A stretch of 64,000 nt of DNA from Xanthomonas sp. NCPPB 1128 (GCF_001043115.1 NZ_LFME01000019.1:1-64000); one strand, 5' to 3'. Positions 47,677 to 57,527 are shown, numbered from the stretch's first letter. Notes: generated by a model not told the origin, from the letters alone. A program made the numbers and translations.

Positions 47677-48159
47677 ATGCTCACCTATCGCGACGCCATC
47701 GCATCCGATCTCCCGGCGATCTGCGCACTCGGCGAAGAGGTCAATGCACTCCACCATGCGGCGTTTCCCCACATCTTCGCCGGCGCAGGCGCCACGGACC
47801 GCGACGCGGCGCACTGGATGCGCAGCATCGGCCGGGACGATGCCACCACCTTCGTCGCCGATGCGCAGGGCGTCCTGGTCGGCTTCGTCACGGTCGGCAT
47901 CGTTGAGGAATCGCACTCGCTGCTGCAGCCCATGCGCTTCGGCCGGGTGGGCAGCGTGGGCATCACCCGCAGCCATCGCGGCCGGGGCATCGGCCCGGCG
48001 CTGATGCAGCATGCGCACGACTGGGTGACGCGACGCGGCGGTGTCGAAATGCGCCTGAACGTCTGGGCCTTCAACACGCACGCACTGCACGTGTACGAAG
48101 AACTGGGCTATGACGTCCGTTCGCTGACCTTGGTCAAACCGTTGGCCGACGGCGCCTGA
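47677..48159 (+). CDS. GNAT-family N-acetyltransferase
   Basis: A 160-residue acetyltransferase. Motif A, which binds acetyl-CoA, is SVGITRSHRGRGIGPALMQH (R/Q-x-x-G-x-G/A type); motif B follows at LNVWAFNTHALHVYEELGY. Substrate unknown; the close link to an aminotransferase suggests an amine or amino acid. Start at 47677, the ATG directly before LTYRDAIASD. Confidence 0.87.
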   Translation: MLTYRDAIASDLPAICALGEEVNALHHAAFPHIFAGAGATDRDAAHWMRSIGRDDATTFVADAQGVLVGFVTVGIVEESHSLLQPMRFGRVGSVGITRSHRGRGIGPALMQHAHDWVTRRGGVEMRLNVWAFNTHALHVYEELGYDVRSLTLVKPLADGA

Positions 48160-48295
48160 GCACCCGCTGCGGCCAACGCGGACAGTACCGGCGCGATCGT
48201 GACGCCGTGCGTTGCGCGCCGGCTCGACCAGTCACTGGGTAACGCGCCAGACCAGGCGATGGTCCGAGTCCCGACCGGGACGCGGACCGCACCAC

Positions 48296-50401
48296 TCACT
48301 TGGACAGCCGCTCCCACAGGAAGCTATACGCCAGCGCCTGCATGTGCGCCGCCTGCGCGTTGTTGGCCGCACCGCCATGACCGCCTTCGATGTTCTCGTA
48401 GTAGGTCACGTCCTTGCCGGCGTCGATCATCTTCGCCGCCATCTTCCGCGCATGGCCCGGGTGCACGCGGTCGTCGCGGGTGGAGGTCAGGAAGATCACC
48501 GGCGGATAGGTCTTCTTCGGGTCGAACAGGTGGTACGGCGAGAAGGTCTGGATGAACTTCCAGTCGTCGGTGTCCGGGTTGCCGTACTCGGCCATCCACG
48601 AGGCGCCGGCCAGCAGGTGGCTGTAGCGCTTCATGTCCAGCAGCGGCACCTGCACCACCACCGCGCCGAACAGCTGCGGGTACTGCATCAGCATGTTGCC
48701 GGCCATCAGCCCGCCGTTGCTGCCGCCCTGTACGCCCAGGTGCTTGGCCGAGGTGATCTTGCGCGCGACCAGGTCCTGCGCCACCGCCGCCATGTCCTCG
48801 TAGGCCTTGTGCCGGTTCTGCTTCAGCGCCGCCTGGTGCCAGCGCGGGCCGTACTCGCCGCCGCCGCGGATGTTGGCCAGCGCGTACACGCCGCCCTGGT
48901 CGAGCCAGGCGCGGCCCAGGCTGCCGGAGTAGAACGGGGTCATCGAGATCTCGAAGCCGCCGTAGGCGTACAGCAGGGTCGGCGCGCTGCCGTCGGCCTT
49001 GAGCTGCTTGGGCCGGACCAGGAAGTACGGCACCTTGGTGCCGTCCTTGGACACCGCGAAGTGCTGCTCGATCGCATCCTTGGACGCGTCGAAGAAGCTC
49101 GGCATCGCCTTCAGCGTCTCGATGCTCTTCGGCCCGCGCTGCACGTCGGCCAGCATCAGCGTGGTCGGGGTCAGGAAGTCGGTGGAGGTCAGCCACACCT
49201 GGTCGTTCTCGTCGGCATCGACCGCATCGACGCTGGTGCTGCCGAAGGCCAGGTCGCCGACCGGGAACGCCGTGCGCGCCCACTCGCCCTCGCCCGGGGT
49301 CAGCACCCACAGCCGGCTCTTGACGTCGTCGAGCACGTTCAGCACCAGCCGCGACTTGGTCCAGGCGAAGGACGCCAGCGACGCGGTCTCGGTCGGCGTG
49401 AACAGCACCTGGAAGTCGCGCTTGCCGGCCATGAAGTCGTCGAACTTGGTCGCCAGCAGCGCACCGGCCGGGTAGGTCGTGCCGCCCACCATCCACGGAT
49501 CGCGCAGTTCCAGGGTCAGCCACTGGCGGTGCACGCCCTTGTTGGCCGAATTGGGCACGTCGATCTTGGTCAGGCGGCCGTCGGCGCCGCGCAGGTACAT
49601 CTCGTCGTTGTAGAAGGCCAGCGTGCGGCTGACGAAATCGCGCTCGTAGCCGGGCGTGTCGTCGTGCATCGCGGCGATGTACATGTCGTCCGGCTTGCCC
49701 TCGTAGACCAGCGTGGCGCTGCTCATCGGGGTGCCGCGCTTCCACTGCTTGACGATGCGCGGGTAGCCGGAGCTGGTCAGCGAGCCGGGGCCGAAGTCGG
49801 TGTACAGGTAAACGGTATCGGCATCGATCCAGCTCAGCCCGCCCTTGGCCTCGGGACGGAAGAAGCCGTCCTTGATCCATTGCTTGTTGCCCAGGTCGAA
49901 CTCACGGGTGACGTCGGCGTCGGCGCCGCCGCGCGACAGCGCGATCAGGCAACGCGTGTACTCCGGGCGCAGGCAGTTGGCGCCATGCCACACCCAGTTC
50001 TCGCCCTCGGCCTTGTTCAGCGCGTCCAGGTCCAGCACCGTCTCCCACTTCGGCTCGGGCTTGCGGTACTCGTCCAGGGTGGTACGGCGCCACAGGCCGC
50101 GCTCGTGCGCGCGGTCCTTCCACAGGTTGTAGTAGTACGGGCCGATCTTCTGCACGGCCGGGATCTTGGCGTCGGAATCCAGCACCTCGCGGATGCCGGC
50201 CTCGCGGGCCTTGAAGGCGGGGGTGTCGGCCAGGCGTGCCTCGGTCTTGGCGTTCTGCGCCTTGACCCAGTCCAGCGCCTTGGTGCCGGTAACGTCTTCG
50301 AGCCAGGCGTAGGGGTCTTGGGGCATCGCGGTTTCCTTTGCCGCGGCGGTGCCGGCGGCGAGCAGGCCGGCGAGCAGGCAGGCGTGTGCGAGTGAGGACA
50401 T
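48296..50401 (-). CDS. Exported prolyl oligopeptidase (S9A)
   Basis: A 701-residue serine peptidase with a signal peptide (ACLLAGLLAAGTAAA), a seven-bladed propeller, and a C-terminal catalytic domain: Ser in QGGSNGGLMAGNM, Asp in TSTRDDRVHPGHARK, His in GGHGGAANN. The N-terminus MPQDPYAWLEDVTG is the typical prolyl oligopeptidase opening. It cleaves short peptides after Pro. Two S9 enzymes lie within 5 kb, separated by the aminotransferase-GNAT pair. A decayed copy of this gene's 5' end lies at 51337-51452. Confidence 0.94.
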   Translation of the reverse strand: MSSLAHACLLAGLLAAGTAAAKETAMPQDPYAWLEDVTGTKALDWVKAQNAKTEARLADTPAFKAREAGIREVLDSDAKIPAVQKIGPYYYNLWKDRAHERGLWRRTTLDEYRKPEPKWETVLDLDALNKAEGENWVWHGANCLRPEYTRCLIALSRGGADADVTREFDLGNKQWIKDGFFRPEAKGGLSWIDADTVYLYTDFGPGSLTSSGYPRIVKQWKRGTPMSSATLVYEGKPDDMYIAAMHDDTPGYERDFVSRTLAFYNDEMYLRGADGRLTKIDVPNSANKGVHRQWLTLELRDPWMVGGTTYPAGALLATKFDDFMAGKRDFQVLFTPTETASLASFAWTKSRLVLNVLDDVKSRLWVLTPGEGEWARTAFPVGDLAFGSTSVDAVDADENDQVWLTSTDFLTPTTLMLADVQRGPKSIETLKAMPSFFDASKDAIEQHFAVSKDGTKVPYFLVRPKQLKADGSAPTLLYAYGGFEISMTPFYSGSLGRAWLDQGGVYALANIRGGGEYGPRWHQAALKQNRHKAYEDMAAVAQDLVARKITSAKHLGVQGGSNGGLMAGNMLMQYPQLFGAVVVQVPLLDMKRYSHLLAGASWMAEYGNPDTDDWKFIQTFSPYHLFDPKKTYPPVIFLTSTRDDRVHPGHARKMAAKMIDAGKDVTYYENIEGGHGGAANNAQAAHMQALAYSFLWERLSK

Positions 50402-50554
50402 TGGTTCGGATCCGGGAAGGACAGCGCCGCACCGTAGCACGCAGCATCGCCGGCCTCCCCTGCCGAAGGTCAGGCTGGACGCATCTCAGCCAAGCGCCCG
50501 CCGTGGCCACAGCGCGCCTTTGCGCACACTCTCCATGCCCCCTGGAACGCGGGA

Positions 50555-50890
50555 TCAATCCGCCTGCATGATCGCCAGCTCAAGCCCGTTGGGATCGCGG
50601 AAGTGCAAGCGTCGCCCGCCCGGAAAGGCGAAGATCGGCTTGCTGATGATCCCGCCGGCCGCCTCGACAGCCACTTGCGCAGCGTCGAGGTCGTCCACCA
50701 GCACCACTGGCAGAGGCGCTGCCGGCGCCTCGCTCATGTCGCCCTGCAATCCCAGGTCGACTTGGCCCGTCATGGTGCATGCGTAGCTGGGGCCGAAACT
50801 GGTCAGTTCCCACCCGAACGCTGCCGCGTAGAAGGTCCGTGCCGCGCTGAGATCGCGTGCGGGAAGTTCGACGAAACTGATGCGGGGCAT
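50555..50890 (-). CDS. Glyoxalase/VOC-fold protein
   Basis: A 111-residue single-module vicinal oxygen chelate protein (ISFVELPARDLSAARTFYAA, then LHFRDPNGLELAIMQ). The usual metal His is replaced in the opening (FVELPARD). Function unknown. A ten-base gap joins it to the TfoX-domain gene upstream, so the two are probably cotranscribed. Confidence 0.85.
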   Translation of the reverse strand: MPRISFVELPARDLSAARTFYAAAFGWELTSFGPSYACTMTGQVDLGLQGDMSEAPAAPLPVVLVDDLDAAQVAVEAAGGIISKPIFAFPGGRRLHFRDPNGLELAIMQAD

Positions 50891-50900
50891 GCGCAATCTC

Positions 50901-51248
50901 CTAGGCTTGTTTTCGAACGCGTTTGGTCGGGAGGCCGGACACACTGCGCATCACCCACGGCCTCAGTTCGGCCGGCTCGGACAGCATGGTCTCGGGGACG
51001 ACGACGTAGGACTTGCTGGCCGGCTGATCCGGTTCGTAGCGAAGCGGTGCGGCCCCCGGCACGGCGAGGAGTGCGTCACGCTCGCTGCCGGCGAACTTCA
51101 AGGCCAGTCCGACGTCGGAAAGGGAAGCGAACGGCTTGCCGTCCGCGTAGGCGAAGCGTCCGCCGAACATGGGACGAAACGCCACCTCCAGCCCGGGCGG
51201 CGCCGCATCGGCCAAGATCGACTGCAACAGCATGGGATCGTGCTTCAT
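50901..51248 (-). CDS. TfoX N-terminal domain protein
   Basis: A 115-residue protein with the TfoX/Sxy N-terminal pattern: VAFRPMFGGRFAYADGKPFA and LRYEPDQPASKSYVVVPE. It lacks the C-terminal domain of the competence regulator Sxy, so it is a stand-alone N-domain member, common in proteobacteria and of unknown role. Start at 51248, the ATG before KHDPMLLQ. Followed by the VOC-fold gene. Confidence 0.86.
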   Translation of the reverse strand: MKHDPMLLQSILADAAPPGLEVAFRPMFGGRFAYADGKPFASLSDVGLALKFAGSERDALLAVPGAAPLRYEPDQPASKSYVVVPETMLSEPAELRPWVMRSVSGLPTKRVRKQA

Positions 51249-51336
51249 GCGGGCTCCTCCTGGGCCGACTTCCCATAGCATGCCCCGTAGCGGGCGTCAT
51301 GGCGCGGCTGTTCTGCCCTGCCGCGCGCAGAACGGG

Positions 51337-51452
51337 TTCGAGCCAGGCATGGAGATCCTGTGGCATTGCGGTTTCCTTGACCGCGGCGAGGCCGACGGTG
51401 AACAGGTACGGGTAGGGACACGGCTCGGATCCGGGAAGGGCCGCGCCGCATC
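51337..51452 (-). pseudogene. Decayed 5' fragment of a prolyl oligopeptidase gene
   Basis: This stretch follows 50297-50440, the signal peptide and first codons of the intact prolyl oligopeptidase, including the shared blocks TTCGAGCCAGGC, GCGGTTTCCTT and CGGATCCGGGAAGG. On the minus strand it still encodes MPQDLHAWLEPV, where the intact gene has MPQDPYAWLEDV, and then diverges. Only the 5' end remains and it is internally shortened. Confidence 0.83.
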
Positions 51453-51488
51453 AGGGGACGCGCCCTTCCCACTTCCCCCTGCCGACGG

Positions 51489-51785
51489 TCAGGCCGGGCG
51501 CGCGGTTCGCAGCGCCGGCCGGCGCCGCCGCGCCTGCGCCCGCGGCCTTGCCCGCCACTGCCCCCACAGACGCCGCAGCGGCGGCAGCGGGAAGCGATGC
51601 AAGGCCCACCAGGCGCTCAGCGGCATGCCCAGCAGCCACAGCGGCCGCCAGCCCAGCCATTCGCTGTGGCCGCGCGCGGCCGGCCACACCAGGACCAGGG
51701 CCAGCCCGGCCAGGATCGCCTGACGCAGCAGACGGCGCAGGCCCGGATGCGGGACGTGGGTGCGCGGGGACGACGCGTTCGGCAT
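51489..51785 (-). CDS. Small predicted membrane protein
   Basis: A 98-residue protein with two hydrophobic segments (AILAGLALVLVWPAA and LWLLGMPLSAWWALHRF) and a strongly basic Arg-rich C-terminus. No family recognised. Start at 51785, the ATG before PNASSPRTH. It lies divergent to the lipocalin gene, so the two could share a regulatory region. Confidence 0.6.
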   Translation of the reverse strand: MPNASSPRTHVPHPGLRRLLRQAILAGLALVLVWPAARGHSEWLGWRPLWLLGMPLSAWWALHRFPLPPLRRLWGQWRARPRAQARRRRPALRTARPA

Positions 51786-51910
51786 GACGGCAGCTCCTGG
51801 AAGTCGAGGCGCGCAGGTTGCCGCCGCCACATCTCAGGGGCTGCGACGCACCATTGACATGGCGCACGCGCATACTTCACCGGCGTTCGCCCTTCGCCCC
51901 GGAATCTCCT

Positions 51911-52498
51911 ATGCGCCTGCTTTCCCTGTTCGCTTCCGTGCTGCTGCTGGGCATGGCCGTCCCGTTGCCGACGGCCCGCGCCAAGGCGCCGGACCCGGAG
52001 CAGGAGCCTGCGCAGCCGCCGATCGACCTGCAGCGCTTCATGGGCCGCTGGTACGTGATCGCCCACATCCCGTACTTCGCCGAGCGCGGCCACGTCGCCA
52101 GCAGCGACGAGTACACCCTCAAGGAAGACGGCAAGATCGCGGTGCGCTACGAGTACCGCAACGGCTTCGACGAACCGGTCAAGGAGCTCAACTCGCGCGC
52201 CACGGTCAAGGAAGGCACCGGCAACCGCCGCTGGACCACCTGGTTCTTCAGGATGGTGCCCACCAAGTACCGCATCCTGGAAGTGGCGCCGGACTATTCC
52301 TGGGCGCTGATCGACTACCCCGGCCGCGATCTGGCGTGGGTGTTCGCGCGCTCGCCGAACATGAGCCACAAGCAGTACCGCGAGCTGGTCGACAAGCTGG
52401 ACCACCAGTACGGGGTCAACATCGACAAGCTCAAGCGCGTGGCGCAGCGCCGCGACCAGGTCGGCAAGCTCGGCTTCGAAGTGCCGAACAAGCCCTGA
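51911..52498 (+). CDS. Bacterial lipocalin (Blc-like)
   Basis: A 195-residue exported lipocalin. Signal peptide about residues 1-24. Conserved blocks are the N-terminal GxW motif (FMGRWYVIAHIPYF) and the C-terminal A-L-I-D-Y...W-V-F-A-R-S-P block (YSWALIDYPGRDLAWVFARSP). E. coli Blc is an outer-membrane lipoprotein that binds lysophospholipids; here no clear lipobox is seen, so it may be soluble. Start at 51911. Confidence 0.9.
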   Translation: MRLLSLFASVLLLGMAVPLPTARAKAPDPEQEPAQPPIDLQRFMGRWYVIAHIPYFAERGHVASSDEYTLKEDGKIAVRYEYRNGFDEPVKELNSRATVKEGTGNRRWTTWFFRMVPTKYRILEVAPDYSWALIDYPGRDLAWVFARSPNMSHKQYRELVDKLDHQYGVNIDKLKRVAQRRDQVGKLGFEVPNKP

Positions 52499-52704
52499 CG
52501 CGGCTCCCGACCACCGGCGGCCGCGACGCGGGCGACGCCCGCGCTGCGCCGAGCCGGCGCAGTCCGGGCTGCCGAGACGCCATGCGGGCTGCATTGCGCC
52601 GCGGCACTGCGAGCAGCCAGCGCCACAAGCGGCATGGCACCCGGCACGGCCTGCCCCGGACCATCGATCATCCTTCGCTCAGCGAAGCACCCGGCGCCGC
52701 CCGT

Positions 52705-53160
52705 ATGATCGGGGCGCCCTCCCCCCACAGACAGGTGCACCGCTTGGCCAGCGTCCTCTCCGACCCCCTCGACGAAGCACCGCGCGGCTGCGCGGATGCG
52801 ACGATGTTGCGCGGCCAGGTGTTCGCGCAGAACTGCCCGTCCCGCGCCGTGCTCAGCCATGTCACCAGCCGTTGGGGCGTGCTGGTGCTGGTGGCCCTGC
52901 GCAAGGGCACCCACCGCTTCGGCGACCTGCGCCGCAGCCTGGAAGGCGTCAGCGAAAAGATGCTGTCGCAGACCCTGCAGGCGCTGGAGGCAGACGGTCT
53001 CGTGCAACGCACCGCCTACCCGGTGGTGCCGCCGCACGTGGAATACGATCTGACCCCGCTCGGCGAGGAAGCATCCGCGCACGTGCATGCCTTGGTGGAC
53101 TGGATCGAGCGCAACATCGGCGCGATCCTCGGCGGCGGCGCGCCGCTGGACGCAGACTAG
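52705..53160 (+). CDS. HxlR-family transcriptional regulator
   Basis: A winged-helix regulator (151 residues from the ATG). The family pattern is complete: QNCPSRAVLSHVTSRWGVLV, LRRSLEGVSEKMLSQTLQAL, and a wing at VVPPHVEYDLTPLG. The Cys in NCPSR is conserved in redox- or aldehyde-sensing members. The start is uncertain: in-frame GTG (52735) and TTG (52744) codons are alternatives. The 206 bp before it show no gene. Target unknown. Confidence 0.86.
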   Translation: MIGAPSPHRQVHRLASVLSDPLDEAPRGCADATMLRGQVFAQNCPSRAVLSHVTSRWGVLVLVALRKGTHRFGDLRRSLEGVSEKMLSQTLQALEADGLVQRTAYPVVPPHVEYDLTPLGEEASAHVHALVDWIERNIGAILGGGAPLDAD

Positions 53161-53205
53161 GGCGTCCGTATCCAGGCCACGCCGGGCGTCGGCGGCACTG
53201 CCCCG

Positions 53206-53368
53206 GTCGCGGCTGAAGCCGCTCCTACGACGGCCGCTGCGTTGCGCCACAGGGACTGCATCCCGCACCACACAGTACGCCTCGGCGACGACGCAGGTTC
53301 CCGCGTAGGAGCGGCTTCAGCCGCGACGCTTTCCCGGTCATGCCCAGCGCGGCCGAAGCCGCTCCTAC
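53206..53368. repeat. Three REP elements
   Basis: GTAG-type REPs at 53206-53228 (inverted), 53305-53327 (direct) and 53348-53368 (inverted). The last two form a hairpin. They fill the gap between the convergent HxlR and WYL regulator genes. Confidence 0.85.
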
Positions 53369-53398
53369 GCAGACCATCGCACCGGGCGCGGCGGGGTC

Positions 53399-54370
53399 TC
53401 AGTCGTCGCTGTAGTTGCTCAGCGCCAGCGACAGCAGCGCCTTGGCTTGCTCACGCAGCGAACGCGGCTCGACGATCTCCGCATCCGAGCCGTAGTGCAG
53501 CACGTCCATCAGCAGCTCGCGCGAGACGCTGTAGGGCACCTTCAGTTCGTAGCGGCCGTCGGCCAGGAAGCGGCCCTGCTGCTTGGAATGCCAGTGCTCG
53601 TCGGCCACCCAGCGCGCCGCCTTGGGGCTGAACACGATGGTGGCCCAGCCCTTCGGCGCGCCGGAGAAGATGCCGTAGCTGGCGGCCAGCTGCGAATCCA
53701 GCTCGGCGTCGGCCACATCCTGCGCCGGCTGGTCGAGCAGCCGCGCATGGTTGATGCGATCCACCGCGAAGCTGCGCACCGCGTCGCGGCCATGGTCCCA
53801 AGCGTCCAGGTACCAGTTGTCGCGGTAGTGGGTGATGCGCTGCGGCGACACCGTGCGCTTGGTCGATTCATCGGTGGAGCGGGCGCGGTAGTCGAAGGAC
53901 AGGCGCTTGCGCTCCAGCACCGCCGAGGCGACGGTACGGAAACTGGCTTCGTCGAGCTTGCGGCCGCGGTGCGGGATCACCCGCACCCGCTCCACCGGCC
54001 AATGGGTCGCCCCGGCCTGGGCGGCGAGCAGGCTTTCGATGCGCTGCTGCAGCGGCGCCAGCACCGAGGACAGCACCCCGCCGCCGGTGCGGGCCAGCAG
54101 TTGCTGCGAGGCCAGCAGCGCGTGCAGTTCTTCCGAACTCAGCCACAGCCCCGGCAACTCGAAACGGTCGCTCTCCCCGGACTCGTAGCGGAAGCCGGCC
54201 TCGCCATCGCCCTCCACCGGCGCCATCAGCGCATCGCGCAGGAAGGCCAGATCGCGGTAGACGGTGGCGCGGGAGCAGCCCAGTTCGTCCTGCAGCCGCG
54301 CCACCGTCACCGGATAGCGCGCGGACTTGAGCAGGCGGTGCAGTGCGTTGATGCGTTCGTAGCGGTCCAT
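53399..54370 (-). CDS. YafY-type WYL-domain transcriptional regulator
   Basis: A 323-residue regulator with an N-terminal DeoR-like helix-turn-helix (ALHRLLKSARYPVTVARLQD, ELGCSRATVYRDLAFL), a WYL domain (about 150-240) including NWYLDAWDHGRDAVRSFAVD, and a C-terminal WCX-type extension. WYL regulators sense nucleotides or nucleic-acid fragments and often control stress or defence genes. No neighbour suggests a target. ATG at 54368-54370, divergent to the DUF481 gene. Confidence 0.9.
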   Translation of the reverse strand: MDRYERINALHRLLKSARYPVTVARLQDELGCSRATVYRDLAFLRDALMAPVEGDGEAGFRYESGESDRFELPGLWLSSEELHALLASQQLLARTGGGVLSSVLAPLQQRIESLLAAQAGATHWPVERVRVIPHRGRKLDEASFRTVASAVLERKRLSFDYRARSTDESTKRTVSPQRITHYRDNWYLDAWDHGRDAVRSFAVDRINHARLLDQPAQDVADAELDSQLAASYGIFSGAPKGWATIVFSPKAARWVADEHWHSKQQGRFLADGRYELKVPYSVSRELLMDVLHYGSDAEIVEPRSLREQAKALLSLALSNYSDD

Positions 54371-54550
54371 GGCCCCGATTATGTCTGAGTCGCGGGCGGA
54401 AAACGCCTGCCCGGTGCGGCCGCCGGCAGGGCGCCCGAACCGTCGATGAAGCCGGCGCCCGGGGCCGGCCAGGGTGTCATGTGGATCCGGTATGATGAAA
54501 TCGTTTCCATTTCGTTAGCCGAAGGCTGCGTCCTCATCTCCGGAGAAGCC

Positions 54551-55345
54551 ATGTCCCGCCGCGCCACCCCCGTATCCGCCATCGCTTTGTTGCTGCTGAG
54601 CACGTCACCGGCCTGGGCCGCCGACGTCGCCACCTCACCGACAGCCACGGACCCGGCCAGTTCGCCGTGGAGCGGATCGGGCGAACTGGGCTTCGCCTCC
54701 TCGCACGGCAACAGCAGCAACGAAAGCCTCAACGGCCGCCTCAAGGGCCAGTACGTGGATGGCGACTGGATCCACAGCCTGGACCTGCTGGCCCTGCACG
54801 CCAGCGCCGAGTACGTCGACACCAATCCCGACGGCACCACCACGCGCAAGCGCCAGACCACCTCCAACCGCTACACCGGCAGCGCCGGCAGCGCGCTGCA
54901 GCTCGGCGAGCACCGCCAGCTGACCGCCTCGCTGCGCTACGAGCGCGACGACTTCGCCACCTACGACCGCCTGGCCACGATCGGCATCGGCTACGGCACC
55001 CGGATCATGGACGGCGACCGCCGCAGCATCGACGTGCAGATCGGTCCCGGCGTGCGCCGCGCGCACGACGTGGTCGAGAACCGCACCGAGACCGGCCTGA
55101 TCGGCCGCGGCCTGGTCGACTTCAAGTATGGCCTGACCAGCAACACCGAACTGGGCAACACCCTGCTGGTCGAATCCGGCGCGTACAACACCTTCGCGCA
55201 GAACGACCTGGGCATCTCGGTGAGCATGAACGAGCGCCTGGCGCTGAAGGCCGGCTGGCAGGCGCGCTACAACAGCGACGTCAGCGACGACAAGAAGAAG
55301 ACCGATACCCTAGCCACGATGAACCTGGTCTACAAGTTCAAGTGA
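54551..55345 (+). CDS. DUF481-family outer-membrane beta-barrel protein
   Basis: A 264-residue protein with a signal peptide (SAIALLLLSTSPAWAAD) and a repeated alternating pattern typical of salt-induced DUF481 barrels: GSGELGFASSHGNSSNESLN near the start and a barrel end NLVYKFK. Homologues such as YdiY are found in many proteobacteria; role unclear. Start at the ATG before SRRATPVSA. Upstream TATGAT could be a -10 element. Confidence 0.87.
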   Translation: MSRRATPVSAIALLLLSTSPAWAADVATSPTATDPASSPWSGSGELGFASSHGNSSNESLNGRLKGQYVDGDWIHSLDLLALHASAEYVDTNPDGTTTRKRQTTSNRYTGSAGSALQLGEHRQLTASLRYERDDFATYDRLATIGIGYGTRIMDGDRRSIDVQIGPGVRRAHDVVENRTETGLIGRGLVDFKYGLTSNTELGNTLLVESGAYNTFAQNDLGISVSMNERLALKAGWQARYNSDVSDDKKKTDTLATMNLVYKFK

Positions 55346-55504
55346 GCGGGGAGTGGGGAGTGGGGGTTCGGGATTGGCTCACGGCGGCGCGGCCAGCCGC
55401 CGCGTTGCGGGACTGACCCATTGATTCGCTGCTCGCAGGAGCGGGTGCAGCCGCGCCCCGCCGCACGCAATGGCGGTGGCGTGCAAAGGCCAAGCACCTC
55501 ACCT

Positions 55505-55623
55505 GTAGGAGCGGCTTCAGCCGCGACAGGCTTTCCCGGTAACGCCCATCGCGGCTGAAGCCGCTCCTACACCGCAACCGGCACTGTCGGGATCTGCACT
55601 GTGGGAGGGACTTCAGTCCCGAC
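55505..55623. repeat. REP pair plus a second REP variant
   Basis: The 366-bp gap between the DUF481 and hemC genes holds a GGGATT-type repeat at about 55349-55376, a REP at 55505-55527, its inverted copy at 55549-55570, and the AGGGACTTCAGTCCC-core variant at 55601-55623. The two convergent genes may share these as terminators. Confidence 0.8.
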
Positions 55624-55711
55624 GACGGAGGGTGTCAGTCTGCTTCGGCTTCGCTTGTCGCGGCTGCATGACAGGTGCCCCCACCGTCGCTGGCGCGGAC
55701 TGCGCACGCCA

Positions 55712-56635
55712 TCAGGCCGGCAGATCGACATCCAGCAATTCCCGCGCGCCGGCGCCCAGCAGGGCCTCGGCCACGGCCTGGCCCAGCGCCTGCGGATCCC
55801 GCGCACTGCGCTGCAGGTCGGCGCGCACCAGGCGACCATCGGCGACGCCGCCGACCAGGCCTTGCAGCAGCAGGTCGCCGCCGCGCCATTGCGCGAAGGC
55901 CGCCACCGGCACGTGGCAACTGCCGTGCAGGGCGCGGTTCATCGCCCGCTCGGCCTCCACGCAGGTGCGGGTCGGCGCATCGTCGAGCGCGGCGAACAGC
56001 GCCAGCGCGGCGCTGGCATCCTCGCGGCATTCCACCGCGATCGCGCCCTGCGCCGGGGCCGGCAGCCAATCCGGCGCCTGCAGGCGCTGGGTGATGCGTC
56101 CGTCCAGGCCCAGCCGCTGCAGGCCGGCGCAGGCCAGCACGATGCCGTCGTAGCCGCCGTTGTCGAGCTTGGCCAGGCGCGTGTTGACGTTGCCGCGCAG
56201 GTCCAGCAGCTCCAGGTCCGGGCGCCGCGCGCGCAGTTGCGCCTGCCGCCGCAGCGAGGAGGTGCCGACGCGCGCGCCCAGCGGCAGCGCGTCCAGCGAG
56301 GCGTAGAGGTTGGAGATCAACGCATCGGCCGGATCGGCGCGCGGCAGGATCGCCGGCAGCACGAACGGCGGGTCCAGCTCCATCGGCACGTCCTTGAGCG
56401 AATGCACCGCGCAATCGGCCTCGCCGCGCAGCATCGCCAGCTCCAGTTCCTTCAGGAACAGGCCCTTGCCGCCGATCGCCGCCAGCGAGCGGTCCAGGAC
56501 TTCGTCGCCGCGGGTGCTCATCGGCACCAGCACCACGTCCAGGTGCGGGTGCGCGCGGCGCAGGCAGGCGGCGACATGCTCGCTCTGCCACAGGGCGAGC
56601 GGACTCTTGCGGGTAGCGATGCGCAGGATCTTCAT
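55712..56635 (-). CDS. hemC: Hydroxymethylbilane synthase (porphobilinogen deaminase)
   Basis: Polymerises four porphobilinogens in haem biosynthesis. The 307-residue product opens [19 protein letters not shown] and contains the substrate-arginine regions [18 protein letters not shown] and LRGNVNTRL. The dipyrromethane cofactor Cys is in [13 protein letters not shown]. Start chosen at the ATG before KILRIATR. It follows the AlgR-like gene in the same direction after 58 bp, as in Pseudomonas. Confidence 0.96.
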   Translation of the reverse strand: MKILRIATRKSPLALWQSEHVAACLRRAHPHLDVVLVPMSTRGDEVLDRSLAAIGGKGLFLKELELAMLRGEADCAVHSLKDVPMELDPPFVLPAILPRADPADALISNLYASLDALPLGARVGTSSLRRQAQLRARRPDLELLDLRGNVNTRLAKLDNGGYDGIVLACAGLQRLGLDGRITQRLQAPDWLPAPAQGAIAVECREDASAALALFAALDDAPTRTCVEAERAMNRALHGSCHVPVAAFAQWRGGDLLLQGLVGGVADGRLVRADLQRSARDPQALGQAVAEALLGAGARELLDVDLPA

Positions 56636-56693
56636 GCGCGCATTATCGCGGAAAGCCGCCGTCCGCCGCTGCACGCGCGCGGTCCGGGCGGCA

Positions 56694-57425
56694 TCAGCGC
56701 TGGTGGATCTCCTTGCGCAGCTGCGCCACGCAGCGCCGGCTGACCTCCAGCGGCTGCTTGCCATGGCGCAACACCGCCTGCACCTGGCCCTCGCCGAGCC
56801 GGCGCAGCTCCACCAGTTCGTGGCGCGCGACCAGGCAGTTGCGGTGGATGCGCACAAAGCGCTCGGCGAACTCCTCCTCCAGCGCGCGCAGCGATTCCTC
56901 GATCAAATCTTCGCCACGGGCGTGGTGCACCACCACGTACTTTTCCTCGGCCTGCAGGTAGTGGATGTCGTCGACCGGGATCAGCCGCAGGCTGCCGCGC
57001 AGGCGCGCACACAGATGGGTGCGCCGCTGCGGCGCCGGCGTTGCGGCATCGCCGCTGCCGCGTCCGGCCATGAAGGTGCGGGCGCGCTGCAGGGCCGCGG
57101 CCAGGCGCTCGGCGCGCACCGGCTTCATCAGGTAGTCGATCGCCGCCGCCTCGAATGCGGATAGCGCATGCGCATCGTAGGCGGTGCAGAACACCACCGC
57201 CGGGCGCGGTTCGAAGGTCGCCAGGTGGCGCGCCGCCTCCAGCCCGTCGAGACCCGGCATGGCGATGTCCAGCAACACCAGGTCCGGCTGCGCGGCGGCG
57301 CAGGCGTGCAGCGCGTCCATGCCGTTGTCGGCTTCGGCCACCACTTCCACGCCGGCATGCGCGGCCAGCAGCGTGCGCAGGCGTTCGCGCGCCAGGGGTT
57401 CGTCGTCGGCGATCAGTACCTTCAC
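56694..57425 (-). CDS. AlgR-like LytTR response regulator
   Basis: A 243-residue response regulator with a receiver domain (acidic pair D7-D8, phosphoacceptor D53 in [10 protein letters not shown], Lys in [11 protein letters not shown]) and a C-terminal LytTR DNA-binding domain (about 140-240; [27 protein letters not shown]). The start is GTG (57423-57425), directly before [12 protein letters not shown]. Gene order beside hemC matches Pseudomonas algR-hemC, but the partner kinase AlgZ is not next to it; a carboxylesterase gene is. Confidence 0.92.
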   Translation of the reverse strand: MKVLIADDEPLARERLRTLLAAHAGVEVVAEADNGMDALHACAAAQPDLVLLDIAMPGLDGLEAARHLATFEPRPAVVFCTAYDAHALSAFEAAAIDYLMKPVRAERLAAALQRARTFMAGRGSGDAATPAPQRRTHLCARLRGSLRLIPVDDIHYLQAEEKYVVVHHARGEDLIEESLRALEEEFAERFVRIHRNCLVARHELVELRRLGEGQVQAVLRHGKQPLEVSRRCVAQLRKEIHQR

Positions 57426-57527
57426 CCAGGTCTCCCCGCTCGGCTGGCGTGCGCTGCGGCCGATACTAGCCCCGGTTCCGGGCGCCCGCCACGGGTATCG
57501 CACCATGCCGCCACGCGGCTGCCGTCC

